The position numbers were made by a program, and so were the translations under genes. From Fennellomyces sp. T-0311 (lineage: Eukaryota > Mucoromycota > Mucoromycetes > Mucorales > Lichtheimiaceae): a stretch of DNA of 18,697 nt. This document shows positions 7,303 to 18,117 of this stretch, piece after piece. Within the stretch, counting starts at the first letter, position 1; the number at the start of each line of letters is the position of its first letter. Below the pieces are notes generated by a model. That model was not told where the DNA came from. It did no database searches and saw only the letters and a list, made by a program, of their open reading frames with translations. The DNA lies in assembly GCA_025266875.1 (NCBI GenBank), contig JALLLT010000131.1:1-18697 (forward strand), written 5' to 3'.

Positions 7303-9416
7303 TTAGCCGATGGTCTTACGTGGTAACGGAATGACTATGAGATTGTTGTCAATCCACGGGCAGACAGCAACCGGAGAGAAAATCCTATGAACAGGAAGAA
7401 TACAATCCCTACTCAGTGGTAACAGCTGGGACTCGTCCTTGCATACCGCCAAACCAAACGGAGCAAAAGACGCAAAGGCTGGATGAGACTTCGCGAACCA
7501 TCGAACAAATGCATATACGTGTTGCCCCGTACGTGGTTCGTTTGTCTCTGTGGTATCCAAGGTACTAGCTAGTCGGCACTACCGGGTAAACGTATGACGG
7601 TACCTGAATAATACATTGACAGCCTTCCGGCTTGACTAGATCTTCCAAGAAGTCTAGAAACATTGCCGTGTCGGCTATATGATATGGCATCCTCCCGACC
7701 ACGGCTATTTGATTATGAGTTTTATCTCGAGCAATATAAATAGAGAGAACCGTTAACATAATAAAGATATATTCGATTCTCACAGAACTTACTGTTTTGC
7801 TGATCAATTTCTCTCTCACCACAGTCTCCTCGCAAATAGCCTCGGCCAAGTGCACAAAGAAATATTCAATCCTACCATACCAAAACTCCATCTCATCACA
7901 ATCTAGGATTGGCTGATTGTCGTTGTCGGTCTTGTCGAAGTAGGCTTGAATATAACATCCCCTGGTACTTCTAGCGTCAGTGCTTCGGTACAGTTGGCCT
8001 AGGATGTCGATTGTTGTGAACTTTCTGATCCTGTTACTCACCACCAGTGCTCCATCCTTAATCTCGCCTGTAATTTAAACATATTAATCAATGTCCATAT
8101 GTGTACATGTGTAATTACCTGTCGCCCTGTATTGGCTTCCAATATACAATTCGCTGTAATGGGCGAACAAACACTTATAGTGCTCGTCACTCATTGCAAC
8201 GAACTGCGACTGGATCTTGGTGGTCTGGATTACAGATGGCGGCAGTGGCTCCTGACCAGTGACCTCTTCGTCGCCCAGTTCCTCTGCATAGCCGAGGAAA
8301 CGGGGCAAGTCAAAGTGAGCATGGTGGTTTGTGGTGTCGATGGTGGTGGCCTTGATGCTTGGAACAAGCGCTTCGAAAAGCCCAAGAAGGTTTGGATCTC
8401 TTGTTACTTGGAAGCCCTTGCTGGCCATGAAGCTATCCGCGAAGGACATTTCCAAGAAGCTTCGCATGAAGGTACCTTCAAAGCGATCCTTGTTGTTGGT
8501 ATCAAAGCTTTTTATGAGGCCGTTGTACCGTTCGAACGAGAAAATCCAGAAAGCTGGTGCTGGGCCATAGTCAAGAACCGTTTCAGCAAGATGCAAATGC
8601 ATATGCATATTCGGGGTGACTTCGTAATGACCATACATTTCATCCACATTTATGCAGAATTGGCGGAAGTATTCATGCATTCTAGAAATGTCATGGGTGG
8701 TCAAGGAGGGCTTTGCGAGCAGGCGACAGGCATCCACGAAAAGAAGCCAAATGTCCAGGTGGGATCTTGGGAGTCTTGTTTTCAGGAGCAGTGGTGACAA
8801 GGCCAAGGTCCACACGCGCCATTCAGCTGCTGTCATATGTGCACAGCACTGACCAACCTTACACTTTGATATCTCCTAGCCGGGAGGAAGATCGAATGTG
8901 TGCAGCTGCTCTTCCATGCTTGCAAAATGGGCTGGCGTAAGATATGGCTGGTTGGTCTCTGGATCTATCACTCTCTGCCAAAGTTCCACCATCTGCCTGG
9001 CGGTTCCAAGAAACAGATTGTGCATTGGATCAACAATCGTTGCGCGAACCCTTCGAAAGTATGTCAGGCGACACAACTCTGACCAACGGCAACCAGCATC
9101 ATGCTCAACCGTCTGCCGTTCTTTGGCTGTTGTTGCTGTTGTCCACTGGTGCGACGCATCCAAGGCTTTGTTTTCATCCATCGTTTGGGTGTTGATGTCG
9201 AAAACTGCCCAATTCCGATCTTTGGTGCCTGGGATCGCTTCGAACCGTCGGTCGCATTTGTAACAGGCGCGGAAAGATCGGATACTGGTAAAGCCTGAAA
9301 TCTTGCGTGCAGCAGGGATGTCACAAGCTACCATCAAAAGTGCCGCACGGATTCTTGGCCCATTACAATCGCTCTCGTCAAGGAGTACACCAGTATAAAG
9401 CTGCTGTAGCTCATCG
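7303..9416 (-). pseudogene. tnp2-family (Plavaka/CACTA-like) transposase, C-terminal two thirds
   Basis: This is the catalytic and C-terminal portion of a fungal tnp2-type cut-and-paste transposase. The visible family signatures are NGPRIRAALLMVACDIPAAR, the CYKCDRRF Cys pair, VDPMHNLFLGTA (9035-9003), HMTAAEWRVWTL, and the C-terminal CILPVHRIFSPVAVCPW. Introns are placed at 8068-8118 (51 bp, restores the frame) and 7569-7614 (46 bp, restores the frame). A further GTAAGT donor at 7792 suggests an intron before about 7720 that I could not resolve without a frame break. An in-frame TAG (8878-8876) lies between FDLPPG and the continuing homologous frame. The stop is at 7305-7303. The N-terminal third is at 18143-18686, separated by the Merlin insertion. 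Broken by insertion and stop, it is a pseudogene. Confidence 0.86.
9409..9416. repeat. 8-bp target site duplication, left copy
   Basis: GCTCATCG is repeated exactly at 18143-18150. The length of 8 bp fits Merlin. Both copies fall in the same codons of tnp2 (Asp-Glu), so removing one copy plus the insert rejoins the frame. Confidence 0.85.
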
Positions 9417-9431
9417 GGATTATATAAAATA
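9417..9431 (+). repeat. outer part of the Merlin left inverted repeat
   Basis: GGATTATATAAAATA matches the right end (18142-18128, minus strand) at 12 of 15 positions. It was cut off from the rest of the repeat (15368 onwards) by the Helitron. Confidence 0.8.
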
Positions 9432-9530
9432 CTAGCGCTTCCTGCCTCGCTTCGCTTCGGCTGAATGAGCCCCTCCGCTTCGCTTCGTGTCATTCAACGG
9501 AAATCGCGTCGCAAGGGGGAACCCCCTTGA
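9432..9530 (-). other. Helitron 3' terminal region with hairpins and CTAG end
   Basis: On the minus strand, moving toward the terminus, there is a perfect 8-bp GC hairpin (CAAGGGGG, 2-nt loop, CCCCCTTG; 9529-9512). A second stem of TGAATGA with TCATTCA follows (9496-9490 and 9468-9462, 21-nt loop). Two copies of GAAGCGAAGCG lie at about 9486-9476 and 9458-9448, and the element ends with CTAG at 9435-9432. A hairpin upstream of CTRR is the known Helitron termination signal; which stem serves is inference. Confidence 0.7.
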
Positions 9531-9803
9531 CCCCCCTCTCACCTTCCACGCAAGGTTGAATCCGTTGTTTTTTAACAAAACTGACTCATGTAGTAGTTTT
9601 GCCGCCAAATTATAGTAACTATGGGTGACGAAAGTATAAATCCTAAGTGCTACACTGAACCAATTTATACCTACCCTACCTTACCCGAAACCTACTATAC
9701 CAATGTGTCGTAAATCTTTCTTACTTGGTAGCAGATGAATGCAAAGCACAGATAGTAAGAGCAATAAGGCCGAAATGTATAAAACAGGGGAGAGGTCTAT
9801 TTT

Positions 9804-12800
9804 CTATTGGTAAAGAGGGGTAGTGCTATCATTGTTCATATTATTACGGGTAGAGAAGATTTCAGTGAAGACAACATTCTTGGTAATCGGGTGGTCCAAT
9901 TGACGGTCCCACTCACACATAATATGTAAATTCCTGTAATCAGTAACACGCGAAAATGCAACATAAAGCTGGCCATGCGAAAACACTGGCTCAGGAAGAT
10001 ATACACCAACATACGTAAGTGTTTGCCCCTGCGACTTGTTAATAGTCATACAGAAGGCTGGTCTCACAGGGAGCTGCTTTCAAGAAACTTCAAATGGCAA
10101 TCCAGAAAATTCTGGAGAAGCAATAAGTTTGACACGCGGTATATACACACGATTACCGACATGACTGCCACTTGCGATTTCGGCTTCGATAAGGTGTGTA
10201 TGCAAAGGCCCTCACTCGGATTTAGATTGCGCAAGAGAATAATTGGCATGTTGCGCTTTAAGCGAAGCTGGTGTGGAGGAAAGCCTGTAGAGTGAGAGAA
10301 AAATATTAGTTTGGTGGTCATACTTACATGCACACCATAATGGCGAGTAAATGTATATGAACCTGATAGTGATAATGTGTTTAAAACTTCAATGGGCATT
10401 TGGCCGGCATGTCGTTCGTCACACACTGCATCTGTGCTGAGATACTCGTGGTGGTCCCCAGGAAAGCGATCAGTAGCAATGCCATTGATGCGATCAACTG
10501 TATCATTCTTTGCAGCAAGGATTGCGCGTTGAGCGAAATAATCGGCATCGACATCGGTAAGTGTATCCAAATTTGGATAGATCACATTGATGATGTTATG
10601 CATATTGTCGCCGCGCAAGCACCTACTGCGATCAAGAAATATATACTCCGAATTGGCGCGTGCTATCAAAAAAAGCCCTAGTGCTTAGCAATTCGAAATC
10701 TAAAATAGTACAAATGTTACCTTTGGGCTTTTGACCATCACCAATCAGCAAAAGGTCTTGAGCAAATTGTCTTTGGTGTGTAGCATGTTCACCTTCGTCA
10801 AGCGCCTGCAATCTCATGTTGATCGTCAAACGGTATATACGAATGGATGCCCACAGGTCTGATTTAACCAAACTTGCGTCAACGCAATCACCTCTCGAGC
10901 CTCTTTTGACAACAGGAAGAACCTGGCGAAAATCACCACCGAAAACAACGACCTTTCCACCAAATGGAAGGCGCGCTAAAGCTGGGTTTGCTACGCCCAT
11001 GATATCCTGGAGCGTGCGATTCACAGCTTCAACAGCATACCGATGGATCATAGGTGCTTCATCCCAAAGTATCAACGATGCATCACGGATACGCTGTGCC
11101 CTTTCACTCTGGACTGTGATGCTACATGAGGACGACTCATTCAAGTTCTCGACGGGTATCTTAAACAGTGAATGAGCTGTAGTTCCTGCAAAAAGCAACA
11201 ATGCAGCAACACCGGTGGACGCAACTGCTAAAGCATACTGGTCTTGGGAGCGGACATATGCAATAAGGGTGTTATACACAAAACTTTTTCCTGAACCACC
11301 GGGACCGTCAAGGAAGAAAACGCGTTGCTGGATCGTGGCATCGTCAATGGCAGCAACGATTGCATCAAATGCAACACGTTGATCAGCGTTGAGTCTTTCG
11401 ATCGAGTCTTCTGCTATGCGAGCAAAGCCGCCAACAGTTTCAACTGCGTTCTCAACAGTAGGTTCTGGATATTCTGGAATATCGTCGAAAGCAGTAAGAT
11501 CGGGTAAGGGCGGCAGAGTTGGAAAATCAGAAAGCGAGCGATTATGGACAGAAAGGAGGTTGTTGATGTCAAATAGCGCTTGGACATTGCAACGCTCCAT
11601 GTTGGGCTCTTGATCATTCACGCGATAACGGTGTTGATAATCCTCGGATAGATGCTCACCATATTTTCGCCACAGGGTGCCTGGGTTTGCTGGATTGGCA
11701 AACAAAAGTAACGTGACAAAAAGCTGGCGAAGCTGTGAGCCAGATGTAATAACAGATATCGCTTCGCCAAGGCAGAGGTCGTATTCTTCATCGCTCTCGA
11801 GTAAAAGGCGTGCCTCAGCTGCCTCCTGAAAGGTTTCGTATACTTGTCCTTCATGGGTGAGCAAGTCATCAAAGCTTGTTGGTCCAGGAGTATGATGCAA
11901 AAGGAGACGCAAGCAATAACGCTGCATGTCAGCAGGGGAAACAAAAACAACACGTCCCACGGCAGAAGCAGAGTTGGTGCGACGCACCCAACGATTACGA
12001 TCCCCAGACGTGTTCCAGGAGTAGCGCGATGGCACCTCATGGTAACATAAGTCATTGGCAGATGTATCGTCGCTACATAAGCATCATAACAAAAAAAGTC
12101 AAAGACAATGCAAAAAAGCTTTGATAAAAGGTACTTACCGGTTCAATTGAAAAAATGCATCTAATTGAGTTAGTTTGGTCTGTGCACGATCTATAACCTG
12201 TTGGACAGTTTGATTCGGACGAAAGTATACATGCTGTTGTCCAGGCAAATGTAGACACAAAGATTGAACAGATGGCGAGCGAGAATGAAGTGAAAAGCTG
12301 AAAATTCGCCAGAAAGCTTCAGAAGCGGAAACATATCGAGCATCTTGGTACATGGCGATTTCATCGATGTCTTCTTGGTTTCCAGCAGCGCTGCTGGTAT
12401 TGCGGTTGCGTCGCATAGACATCATTGCGCGGTCATGGCCTTTGTATACGTATTTATAGAGGTACTTGACGGCGCGAATGCTGGTACAAATCTCCACGTT
12501 CAAATGGGCGTCGTATTTCGTGCATAAAAAGATGTTATGGGGTACTACCCATTTGTTGTCGAGTCGTGGTGCTCCTTCGGATCGTTGCGAAACGCGACCG
12601 TTATCCCGACGCCGGTATATTGGATACCCACCTGCCTCAGCATCAGAGGTTTCATCAGCAAACTCCTTCGGATACCGTTTGGAGCAGCGACCATTCTCCA
12701 TGCAAGGTGAATTTGGATACTGCTCACCACAGGGTCCATGCATCATATTTTTTGTTACTGTGGCATAAGCAGCAGGATGGAGCGTGGGGTCAGGAATTTC

Positions 12801-14871
12801 TGCTGATACGATTTGGTCATAATCAGCAGGTCCTGAAGGCTTACAGTCAGGCGTCAAAATAAGTAGAATGTGGGCATGCGGTAAACCGCGCTTTTGAAAC
12901 TCTACCACCTGGATATGAGCAGCAACGGTTCTCAGCACATTCTTTTTTGTCAAATCATTCATCAAAGCATCGAGCTGAGAACATAATCGTAAGTATAAAG
13001 ACAATGACAAAATGCAAAAACGTACCTTTATACGAAATACACGTGCAGTTAAATCCGGCCTGTCAGTCGCTTTTTGGCCTGGCTTAAGAGCATGAGTGAT
13101 TTCAATCCAGGTAGGATTGCAAGTGAAAGTAATAAATAAGTCAGGCTTTCCAAACTGGCGAACGATGGCCATAGCATCTTGGTACCGCTTATGCATGTCC
13201 CGTGGCCCACCAACAAAGGATGATGGAAGCAGGACCGAGTTGCCAATATTGCGTGCTATTTCACCATCAACAGCATCGCGTAAGCCGCCCATCATTTCAG
13301 CACGAAGTGATTGCTGGTTGGAGCGTATGTACAGAAGATGATGTGTCTCAATCTTGACCCACATATCAACAGCGAACTGGTGTAACAGCCGCTGATAATG
13401 TAAGATGTAATAATTATCCCGATCATGGAGTAGATAGGCATAATAGCGCATAGGTGTAGCAGTCCCGGTCTCATCATCACCATCGTCATGGACAATGCCT
13501 ATTTGCAAAGTAAGTATGCAAATACATTTGCAGAACAAAATGCCTTTTCAAGCTTGCGCAAAAAAAGAACTTACGGCCACTATTTTGATCGCCATTAGGC
13601 GAAGGCGGAGCCCATCCTTGCTCGCCGCGAGGGAATAGAAGCACATAATGCAATGGATCGTATAACGGATGTTGTTCGTTGATATACATTAGTCCGCCTC
13701 CATGCGATGCAATTGCAATTTCGCGATATGCATTAGTAGAACCGAAGTTAGGAACGACTGCAGCAATTTCAGCAGTAGCAGGCCGCAGATATTGACCATA
13801 ATGGCCTCTGGATGGGCTCCGGTTAGAGTGGATGACGACAGAAAACTCATCGTCTGGATGGTCGCGCAGTTGTTGGCCAGCACTACGGTATGTGATAGCC
13901 AACGGGTTGATTTCATCAAGCATTGCTTGCAGAGAACGTACAATGGTTCGATCCAACCCACCCATAAGACCGGTGCGGTAGTTAACCTGCGATTCAGTAT
14001 CGTAAATGTAAAACTGCGAAAACCCGGGCTGGGTACCCTCGGGTGGTTGTAGTGAGCGAGCTATACGATGGCTAATCACACCGTTGACTCGAAACGTATA
14101 TACGCCATGTGTTCCATTTGCCAATTCTTCATCAAGCTGAAGCAAAATATTAATGATCTGAACTTATAAACGACTTTCAAGCTCGCCTATTCACCTCAAC
14201 ACCAATCGAAGCAAAAGCAAACGCAGAATTGTAAAGGCGTATATCCTTTCGAAATTTCTTAGACGGCGCATCTTGATTGGTCAAAAGAGAGCGAAGAGTA
14301 TGTGGAGGAGGAGGAGGCAAGCGGAAGGATACACTGCCTTTGTTGCAACAAAAACTGAACAAAGGTGCTGAATTGGTGCCTGCGCTTTTTTCCTTGATCC
14401 ACATTTTTGCACCACATGTACTACAGACGATATTCATTTCACCAATATCCAGACGACCATTGGGTTGAATGTTGGAACGTCGATTTCCACGTGGAACATA
14501 TTGCTCAGGGAGCTGCCGAGCAGCAAAGCGAGGGCCAGCTGTGCGACGGCGTGTGCGTAGAGGAGCAGATGAGGGTCTATATGGAGAAAACGGAAGCTAT
14601 AGCGAACATGGGTGGATAAACGACATAGTGACATATAAACATACTCGAGTTGCAATTCAGGTGTCTGCTCAAAAGCTTCATCATAGCTGCGTCGGTGAAT
14701 GCTCGAATCCAATGCATTTCCGGCCCGTTGTTCAGGCACCTCAACGGAAGCAACGCCGGCAGCATCCTCAAACAGAAATAAACTATTATTTCTTGTTTGG
14801 GAGCGGTTTGCCGGGCATCCGGCAAAGGTTCTCCTGGAATGTGTTGTGCTTCCACACGAAGGGCAAGGCAT
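9804..14871 (-). pseudogene. Helitron RepHel transposase (HUH Rep + PIF1-like helicase), damaged
   Basis: It encodes a rolling-circle transposase of about 1,540 residues. Proposed exons (minus) are 14871-14645, 14576-14195, 14136-13575, 13498-13026, 12974-12139, 12072-10721, 10677-10363 and 10284-9804; the introns are 43-78 bp and all junctions keep frame. Domains in order: an N-terminal Cys/His motif (MPCPSCGSTTH) and a second Cys cluster (CSTCG), then the Helitron-like N domain. The Rep core has the HUH motif GLPHAHILL (about 12880) and the two-tyrosine motif YLYKYVYKG (about 12450). The PIF1 helicase follows, with Walker A GPGGSGKS (about 11295), Walker B DEAPM (about 11055), GGDFRQVLPV, and C-terminal INKSQGQTL and YVAFSRVT. 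Lesions: a frame break near 10190 that appears to delete about ten residues after GLC, and an in-frame TGA at 10082-10080, probably from CGA. It is therefore probably non-functional. Confidence 0.88.
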
Positions 14872-15367
14872 TTTGACAGACAATACAAAAGCGGTAAAGA
14901 AAAAGCAAGAAAAATTTGACAGTAATGTAACACGATCGATTTTATCCAATATGTTCGCTGTATGAAAGGTGTATATGCCTATAGCCAACTACATCATAGA
15001 ATTCCATTGCTGTGGTTTGTGAAGGCAGCCACTGTAAAAGAAAATTAAAAACACGGCCTGGGGCTCACAGACATCTCAGTGATACGAAAAAAAGTAAACA
15101 TTGGCAAAGATCCATAAGCTCTTTGGATTGATCCCAAAAAAACTGCATGTAAGCATAGTAATAAAAAAATGTAGCAAAACCTGCCAGACAGACATACTTT
15201 TGTAACTTTTTGAGGTCGTCCAATATGATTCTTGCAGAATAACCAAAAAACTTTTTTCAAGAGCAGAGGAACAAATAGAAATGGGTGCAATGAAAAAAAC
15301 CCAGCGTAATTTACAAAAAAGGAAGGTAGTTTTCGACCCCATTTTTTTAATAATACCAGTTGTTGGA
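14872..15367 (-). other. Helitron 5' region upstream of RepHel
   Basis: These 496 bp lie between the TC terminus and the proposed ATG, and are A/T-rich on this strand. No conserved coding frame is seen. They presumably hold the promoter and the 5' terminal signal, but I see no distinct TATA box worth calling. Confidence 0.5.
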
Positions 15368-15855
15368 TAACCGACAAAGTATATATATATATATATATAT
15401 ATAATATTACTATAAATAGTAATATAAAGGGAAAAAATTATCCTATATAGTAAATCAAATACTGCGAAACTAAAAAAAAATTAAAAATTATTGTGTAACC
15501 TAATAAATTTAGGCCAAAATGAGAAAAAATAAAAAACTTTGTAATTTTTTTACAACTTACTATTATATAAAAGCTTTATATTAAATTACTTTATATACTA
15601 TTTTTTATGTTCTTTCAGATAGTATAGGTTTTATACTTGATAAACCTTTTTCAATAATAAAAAATATTTTTTTAAAAAAAAAAGATGTTTTCATTAAATA
15701 TCTTTAAATTTAAATTATAAAACACATGCTTTTTTAAAAGATTTGAGTTTTTAAACATCTAGGAAAACATAGGAAGAACATCATTGATAAAATAAAGTAG
15801 TATTTATTGAAAACGTAATCCTCCTAATTAAACATTTTCAAAAATTTTCAAATTC

Positions 15856-15931
15856 AAGTTTGTGGTATAATGGTGTATGTATGGCGTTATGTGCAGCATG
15901 TTCAGTGTTCGATTCTCGCAGATAGTTTTTT
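15856..15931 (+). ncRNA. tRNA-like Pol III unit (pseudo-tRNA)
   Basis: TGGTATAATGG at 15863-15873 fits the A-box consensus and TGTTCGATTCT at 15906-15916 is close to the B box. They start 43 bp apart, as in tRNA genes, and a T6 Pol III terminator is at 15926-15931. The acceptor strands and T stem do not pair well, so it is not a functional tRNA. It could be a decayed tRNA or a SINE-like head. Confidence 0.45.
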
Positions 15932-16289
15932 GCTATACAACACTTACTTTTATTTGTTATTTTTTATTATTTTTTTTTCAATTTTTTAACTACTTCAAAT
16001 AAGCACTTATTGTTAATTATGGTAATAAATAGCTTTAGGAGCATTGATAAGTATCTAAAATAGTATTAAGAAAGTATTTTTTATAACAGAAGTACTATAA
16101 AAGTATATAAATAGAAGTTTTATTAAGGAAAAATCCTATATAAAAGTAAGTTATTATTAAGCAGAAAGTAAAAAAGCAGTAATGACTAAGAAAGATTATA
16201 TAAAAAAGGAAAAGGATTCTTTATATACCAAAAAAAATTAGTATTTGTCACCAATATTCTATATAAATGGAAAGAAAGTGTAAATATTT

Positions 16290-16409
16290 CCAAATATATA
16301 AAAAAAGCATGTAATTACTATTACATAAAACAAAATTAGTCAGCATTACTAAATATATCAAAAAGAAATATGTAAGCACTATTACATAAAACAAAATGAG
16401 TCAGCATAA
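16290..16409. repeat. tandem duplication, unit about 60 bp
   Basis: Two diverged copies (about 16290-16349 and 16350-16409) share the block ATTACATAAAACAAAA (from 16320 and 16381) followed by (T/G)AGTCAGCAT. Confidence 0.75.
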
Positions 16410-16447
16410 ATATAATTTGCATATGACTTTCCAATAGTATGAAAAAA

Positions 16448-16455
16448 TATATAAA
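16448..16455 (+). promoter_or_regulatory. TATA box of the Merlin transposase gene
   Basis: TATATAAA lies 61 bp before the ATG at 16516, with a pyrimidine-rich stretch between them. Confidence 0.5.
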
Positions 16456-16515
16456 GAGTATACTTTTCTTATAAGCTTTACTGCATTTTATTCTTCTCTT
16501 TTCTGCCTATTGACA

Positions 16516-17896
16516 ATGCCTCCAGTTTGTATTCCCTCTTTACTTTTGCTCTGGCCTATTTTGGAGTCCTATAAAACTCTTGTTGAGTAAGTGTTTATAA
16601 TACTTTTTTTTATAAAATACTAAAATTTTACTATAGTTACCTTGATAAGTTCCATGTTTTTGGAGATCCCTTAGCTGAAAGGCTTTGCTCTGGTAATCAT
16701 GTGATGCAGCGTACATTTGATCGTGATGGCTACCACTGGGTTTGTCCTAAGAAGTCCAAGTGTGGTGGTAGTGGTCTCAAAACCATATCATACCTAAAAG
16801 GATCATTCTTTGCAGAGTATAAGTCTGATCTTCGTAGTGTATTTTTGGTTCTTTACTGCTGGCTTACTGGATCTACACTTGCACATATCTTTGTATACTC
16901 TGGCTTATCTCGTCCTACTATTGCTGGTATCCTTGGTAATATCTATATGCTTTTGGAATCAGATTTGAAAACAGAAGATGTTGTCATTGGTAAGTAATTA
17001 CTTAGCTATAATACATATATATACTAATACATAATTCTTTTAGGTGGAAAAGACAAAGATGGCAATAGAATCATTGTGGAAATTGACGAAAGCAAGTTTG
17101 GCAAGCGTAAAGGTGGTAAAGGACATAAGGTCGAAGGTGTTTGGGTAGTTGGAGGGGTAGAAAGAACACCAGAACGAAAGGTGTTCCTTCTTACAGTTCC
17201 AAATCGCAAAGCTACTACCCTGAAGGCTATTATTGACAAGCATGTAAAAGATGGTATGTATTTAATATAATATTTCTACATTAGCTAATAGAATAGTAGG
17301 CTCTCATATTATGGTTGACTGCTGGAAAGGCTATATTGGTATTGACAGCGATCCTGATCGTGATCTTATTGTTGAAAGGGTTAATCATAAGTATAACTTT
17401 GTTGACCCTGAAACTGGAGCCTGTACCAATACTATTGAAGGTAAGATTATATAGTATCTAATTTATATATACTAACACTTACTATAGGTACCTGGAATGG
17501 GGTTAAGATGGGTGTTCCAGCTCGTCACCGTACTCGTCGTCTTATGCCTTGGAAGCTTGTGGAGTTCATTTGGCGCCGTAAATATGGTGGTGATTTATGG
17601 CAAAATCTTTTGCGTTGCCTTAGTGAAGTAGAATTCTCTAAGGCTAAACCTGGAGCTGAAGAGCCTCGTTCATACCTTACAGAGGTTATTGAAGAGGCAG
17701 TAGACACAGAAGAGGTTTTAAAGGAGGATGATGCCTTTGAGTCTAGTGATGATGAGGAAATTTTAGATGATAAAAGTAAGTTTTTCTAATCTTTATTAGT
17801 ATTTTCCTTTTTTTTTACTAATTTACAGCTATTATAGATGATCAGGATTATCGGGAGCCTTCTTCATCACGTGGTACAAAATGCAGAAGGCTTTAA
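16516..17896 (+). CDS. Merlin (IS1016/ISXO2-like) DDE transposase, intact, six exons
   Basis: It encodes a cut-and-paste transposase of 376 residues. Exons are 16516-16586, 16637-16989, 17044-17253, 17300-17440, 17488-17775 and 17829-17896. The introns are 46-54 bp with GTAAGT/GTATGT/GTAAGA/GTAAG donors and TAG/CAG acceptors, and all phases agree. Residues about 41-66 form a Cys-containing, zinc-ribbon-like N-terminus (CPKKSKC). The ISXO2-like DDE domain starts with VEIDESKFGKRK and continues with VEGVWVVGGVER. The catalytic residues by my count are D156 (EIDES), D218 (MVDCWKGY) and E258 (NTIEGTWN). An acidic tail follows (about 320-355). There are no stops or frame breaks. It lies in the right half of the Merlin element, 246 bp from the right end. 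Activity is plausible, but the element's left end has been split. Confidence 0.93.
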
Positions 17897-18117
17897 AATA
17901 TGTTTCTTAGCTTAGAAGCTTTTTTTTTAAGTTTTTATAAATTTTTATATATTTTCTATATATTTTATACAGAGTTTCATAATTTTTTCTCACGCGCTAT
18001 TCTATTTATAGCTTTGTGTTTATATTCATTAAAACCAGCAAAATTCAGGCTATTCAGCAATAATACTTACATAGCACTACGATGCATAATAAATACTTTA
18101 TAAGCAATATCAAAATG
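17897..18117 (+). other. Merlin 3' untranslated and right subterminal region
   Basis: AT-rich, with no gene seen, between the transposase stop and the right inverted repeat. Confidence 0.5.

Larger units (their letters stand above)
9432..15367 (-). mobile_element. Helitron, 5,936 bp, full-length with precise ends
   Basis: The 5' end is at 15367, minus strand TCCAACAACTGG, and the 3' end is CTAG at 9435-9432. It is inserted between A and T (minus strand: A before TCC, T after CTAG), the classic Helitron preference, without target duplication. The boundaries are independently fixed by the Merlin terminal repeat that it splits: the sequence on either side rejoins to match the other Merlin end. 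A GC-rich tail with hairpins precedes the CTAG. It carries one RepHel gene (14871-9804), which is damaged near its end, so transposition would need a helper. Confidence 0.86.
15368..16515 (+). other. Merlin left subterminal region, AT-rich, no protein gene
   Basis: It begins with the remainder of the left inverted repeat (TAACCGACAAAG, 15368-15379) and a (TA)12 run (15380-15403). It contains a tRNA-like sequence (about 15856-15931), a roughly 60-bp tandem duplication (16290-16409) and a promoter-like segment: TATATAAA at 16448-16455, then a pyrimidine-rich tract (about 16488-16508) before the transposase ATG. Confidence 0.65.

Noticed and set aside
7726..7792. Intron in the tnp2 C-terminal exon using the GTAAGT at 7792
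   Set aside because: A good donor, but no acceptor that I could find restores the frame; left unresolved rather than called.
8099..8797. A 232-codon plus-strand open frame
   Set aside because: It is exactly antisense to the tnp2 coding exon, which has strong family motifs.
10816..11613. Plus-strand open frames over the helicase
   Set aside because: They are antisense to the PIF1 helicase motifs.
15045..15377. A 110-codon minus-strand frame at the Helitron 5' end
   Set aside because: Phe/Leu-rich translation of an AT-rich leader that overruns the Helitron terminus; no family resemblance.
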